From positions 6,261,501 through 6,325,500 of the forward strand of contig NC_064035.1 in assembly GCF_932526225.1 (NCBI RefSeq): DNA of 64,000 nt, read 5' to 3'. This document shows positions 61,195 to 64,000 of this stretch, piece by piece. The notes under the pieces were generated by a model. That model did not search any database. It was given only the letters and a program-made list of their open reading frames with translations, and had not been told where the DNA came from. The position numbers and the translations under genes were made by a program. Position 1 is the first letter of the stretch. Each line of letters opens with the position of its first letter. The DNA comes from Nematostella vectensis. Its lineage: Eukaryota > Cnidaria > Anthozoa > Actiniaria > Edwardsiidae.

Positions 61195-64000
61195 TTTTCG
61201 CCGTTCTTCTCATTAAACTGACTCATGTCTCATCTAACTGACAAACTGACTCATGTCTCATCTAACTCACTCATGTCTCATCTAACTCACTCATGACTCA
61301 TCTAACTCACACATGTCTCATCTAACTCACTCATGTCTCATCTAACTCACTCATGTCTCATCTAACTCACTCATGTCTCATCAAACTCACTCATGTCTCA
61401 TCTAACTCACACATGTCTCATCTAACTCACTCATGTCTCATCTGACTCATGTCTCATCTAACTCACTCATGTATCGTCTAACTCACTCATGTCTCATCTA
61501 ACTCACACATGTCTCATCTAACTCACTCATGTCTCATCTGACTCATGTCTCATCTAACTCACTCATGTCTCATCTGACTCATGTCTCATCTGACTCATGT
61601 CTCATCTAACTCACTCATGTCTCATCTAACTCACTCATGTCTCATCTAACTCACTCATGTCTCATCTAACTCACTCATGTCTCATCTAACTCACTCATGT
61701 CTCATCTGACTCACTCATGTCTCATCTAACTCACTCATGTCTCATCTAACTCACTCATGTCTCATCTAACTCACTCATGTCTCATCTAACTCACTCATGT
61801 CTCATCTAACTCACTCATGTCTCATCTAACTCACTCATGTCTCATCTAACTCACATATGTCTCATCTAACTCACTCATGTCTCATCTAACTCACTCATGT
61901 CTCATCTAACTCACTCATGTCTCTTCTAACTCACTCATGACTCATCTAACTCACACATGTCTCATCTAACTCACTCATGTCTCATCTAACTCACTCATGT
62001 CTCATCTGACTCATGTCTTATCAAACTCACTCATGTCTCATCTAACTCACTCATGTATCATCTAACTCATGTCTCATCTAACTCACTCATGTCTCATCTA
62101 ACTCACTCATATCTCATCTAACTCACTCATGTCTCATCTAACTCACTCATGACTCATCTAACTCACACATGTCTCATCTAACTCACTCATGTCTCATCTG
62201 ACTCATGTCTCATCTAACTCACTCATGTATCGTCTAACTCACTCATGTCTCATCTAACTCACACATGTCTCATCTAACTCACTCATGTCTCATCTGACTC
62301 ATGTCTCATCTAACTCACTCATGTATCGTCTAACTCACTCATGTCTCATCTAACTCACTCATGTCTCATCTAACTCACTCATGTCTCATCTGACTCACTC
62401 ATGTCTCATCTAACTCACTCATGTCTCATCTAACTCACTCATGTCTCATCTAACTCACTCATGTCTCATCTAACTCACTCATGTCTCATCTAACTCACTC
62501 ATGTCTCATCTAACTCACTCATGTCTCATCTAACTCACATATGTCTCATCTAACTCACTCATGTCTCATCTAACTCACTCATGTCTCATCTAACTCACTC
62601 ATGTCTCTTCTAACTCACTCATGACTCATCTAACTCACACATGTCTCATCTAACTCACTCATGTCTCATCTAACTCACTCATGTCTCATCTGACTCATGT
62701 CTTATCAAACTCACTCATGTCTCATCTAACTCACTCATGTATCATCTAACCCACTCATGTCTCATCTAACTCATGTCTCATCTAACTCACTCATGTCTCT
62801 TCTAACTCACTCATGTCTCATCTAACTCACTCACGTCTCTTCTAACTCACTCATGACTCATCTAACTCACTCATGTCTCATCTAACTAACTCATGTCTCA
62901 TCAAACTCACTCATGTCTCATCTAACTCACTCATGTCTCATCTAACTCAATCATGTCTTATCAAACTCACTCATGTCTCTTCTAACTCACTCATGTCTCT
63001 TCTAACCCACTCATATCTCATCTAACTCACTCTTGTCTCATCTAACTCACTCATATCTCATCTAACTCACTCATGTCTCATCTAACTCACTCATATCTCA
63101 TCTAACTCACTCATGTCTCATCTAACTCACTCATGTCTCATCTAACTCACTCATGTATCATCTAACTCACTCATGTCTCATCAAACTCACTCATGTCTTA
63201 TAAAAGTCACTCATGTCTCATCTAACTCATGTCTCATCTAACTCACTCATGTCTCATCTAACTCACTCATGTCTCATCTAACTCACTCATGTCTCATCTA
63301 ACTCACTCATGTCTCATCTAACTCACTCATGTCTCATCTAACTCACTCATGTCTCATCTAACTCACTCTTGTCTCATCTAACTCACTCATGTCTCATCTA
63401 ACTCACTCATGTCTCATCTAACTCACTCATGTCTCATCTAACTCACTCATGTCTCATCTAACTCACTCATGTCTCATCTAACTCACTCATGTCTCATCTA
63501 ACTCACTCATGTCTCATCTTACTCACTCATGTCTCATCTAACTCACACATGTCTCATCTAACTCACTCATGTCTCATCTGACTCATGTCTCATCTAACTC
63601 ACTCATGTCTCATCTAACTCACTCATGTCTCATCTAACTCACTCATGTCTCATCTAACTCACTCATGTCTCATCTAACTCACTCATGTCTCATCTAACCC
63701 ACTCATGTCTCATCTAACTCACTCATGACTCATCTAACTCACACATGTCTCATCTAACTCACACATGTCTCTTCTAACTCACTCATGTCTCATCTTACTC
63801 ACTCATGTCTCTTCTAACTCACTCATGTCTCATCTAACTCACACATGTCTCTTCTAACTCACTCATGTCTCATCTAACTCACTCATGTCTCATCTAACTC
63901 ACTCATGTCTCATCTAACTCACTCATGTCTCATCTAACTCACTCATGTCTCATCTAACTCACTCATGTCTCATCTAACTCACTCATGTCTCATCTAACTC
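61195..64000 (+). repeat. 20-bp satellite array, more than 2.8 kb, open at window end
   Basis: Unit ACTCACTCATGTCTCATCTA, over 130 copies with scattered variants, starting about 20-40 bases after the donor of dynein exon 78 and running off the window. Variants repeat at a fixed 684-bp offset, showing large-scale duplication inside the array. Confidence 0.95.

Overview
This is a stretch of animal nuclear genome. Genes are split into many small exons with GT..AG (twice GC..AG) introns, and introns and spacers are full of minisatellites, short inverted-repeat elements and retroelement scraps. Gene content (metazoan NFX1, an axonemal dynein, a CCP/HYR secreted protein), vertebrate-like intron density and the repeat style suggest a non-bilaterian or early-branching animal, most likely an anthozoan cnidarian such as a sea anemone. 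That species guess is inference. All exon models below were read by eye and checked by splice phase. NFX1 sums to 3,270 nt and the CCP/HYR gene to 2,436 nt, both exact multiples of three ending in a stop codon.

Layout. 1-1.94 kb: probable degenerate retroelement coding remnant (minus) and two short DNA-transposon-like elements, in or before an intron of the first gene. 1.94-4.14 kb (+): 3' part of a D-glutamate cyclase (DGLUCY-like) gene. 4.15-6.1 kb: spacer with a dispersed repeat. 6.12-17.75 kb (+): complete 13-exon gene for a secreted, 811-residue CCP/HYR/ephrin-receptor-like Cys-rich protein resembling part of SVEP1. 18.47-29.2 kb (-): complete 26-coding-exon NFX1 gene (1,089 residues). 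29.78-30.08 kb (-): 7SL (SRP) RNA gene. 30.44 kb to past the window end (+): axonemal dynein heavy chain, DNAH7-like, 78 exons and about 3,343 residues read, with the C-terminal ~680 residues beyond the window.

The genes are not functionally linked in an obvious way. The CCP/HYR gene and NFX1 converge tail to tail. NFX1 and the dynein gene diverge, with the 7SL gene between them. An RFX-type X-box lies about 245 bp upstream of the dynein start codon, which suits a ciliary gene.

The most striking pattern is that many intronic tandem arrays are not placed at random. At ten or more exon edges, in three independent genes, the repeat unit contains a copy of the exon end plus its splice site (donor or acceptor). 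The true junction lies at the exon-proximal edge and decoy junctions are repeated into the intron at fixed periods (for example 118, 89, 73, 63, 61 bp). This is the best candidate here for something undescribed.
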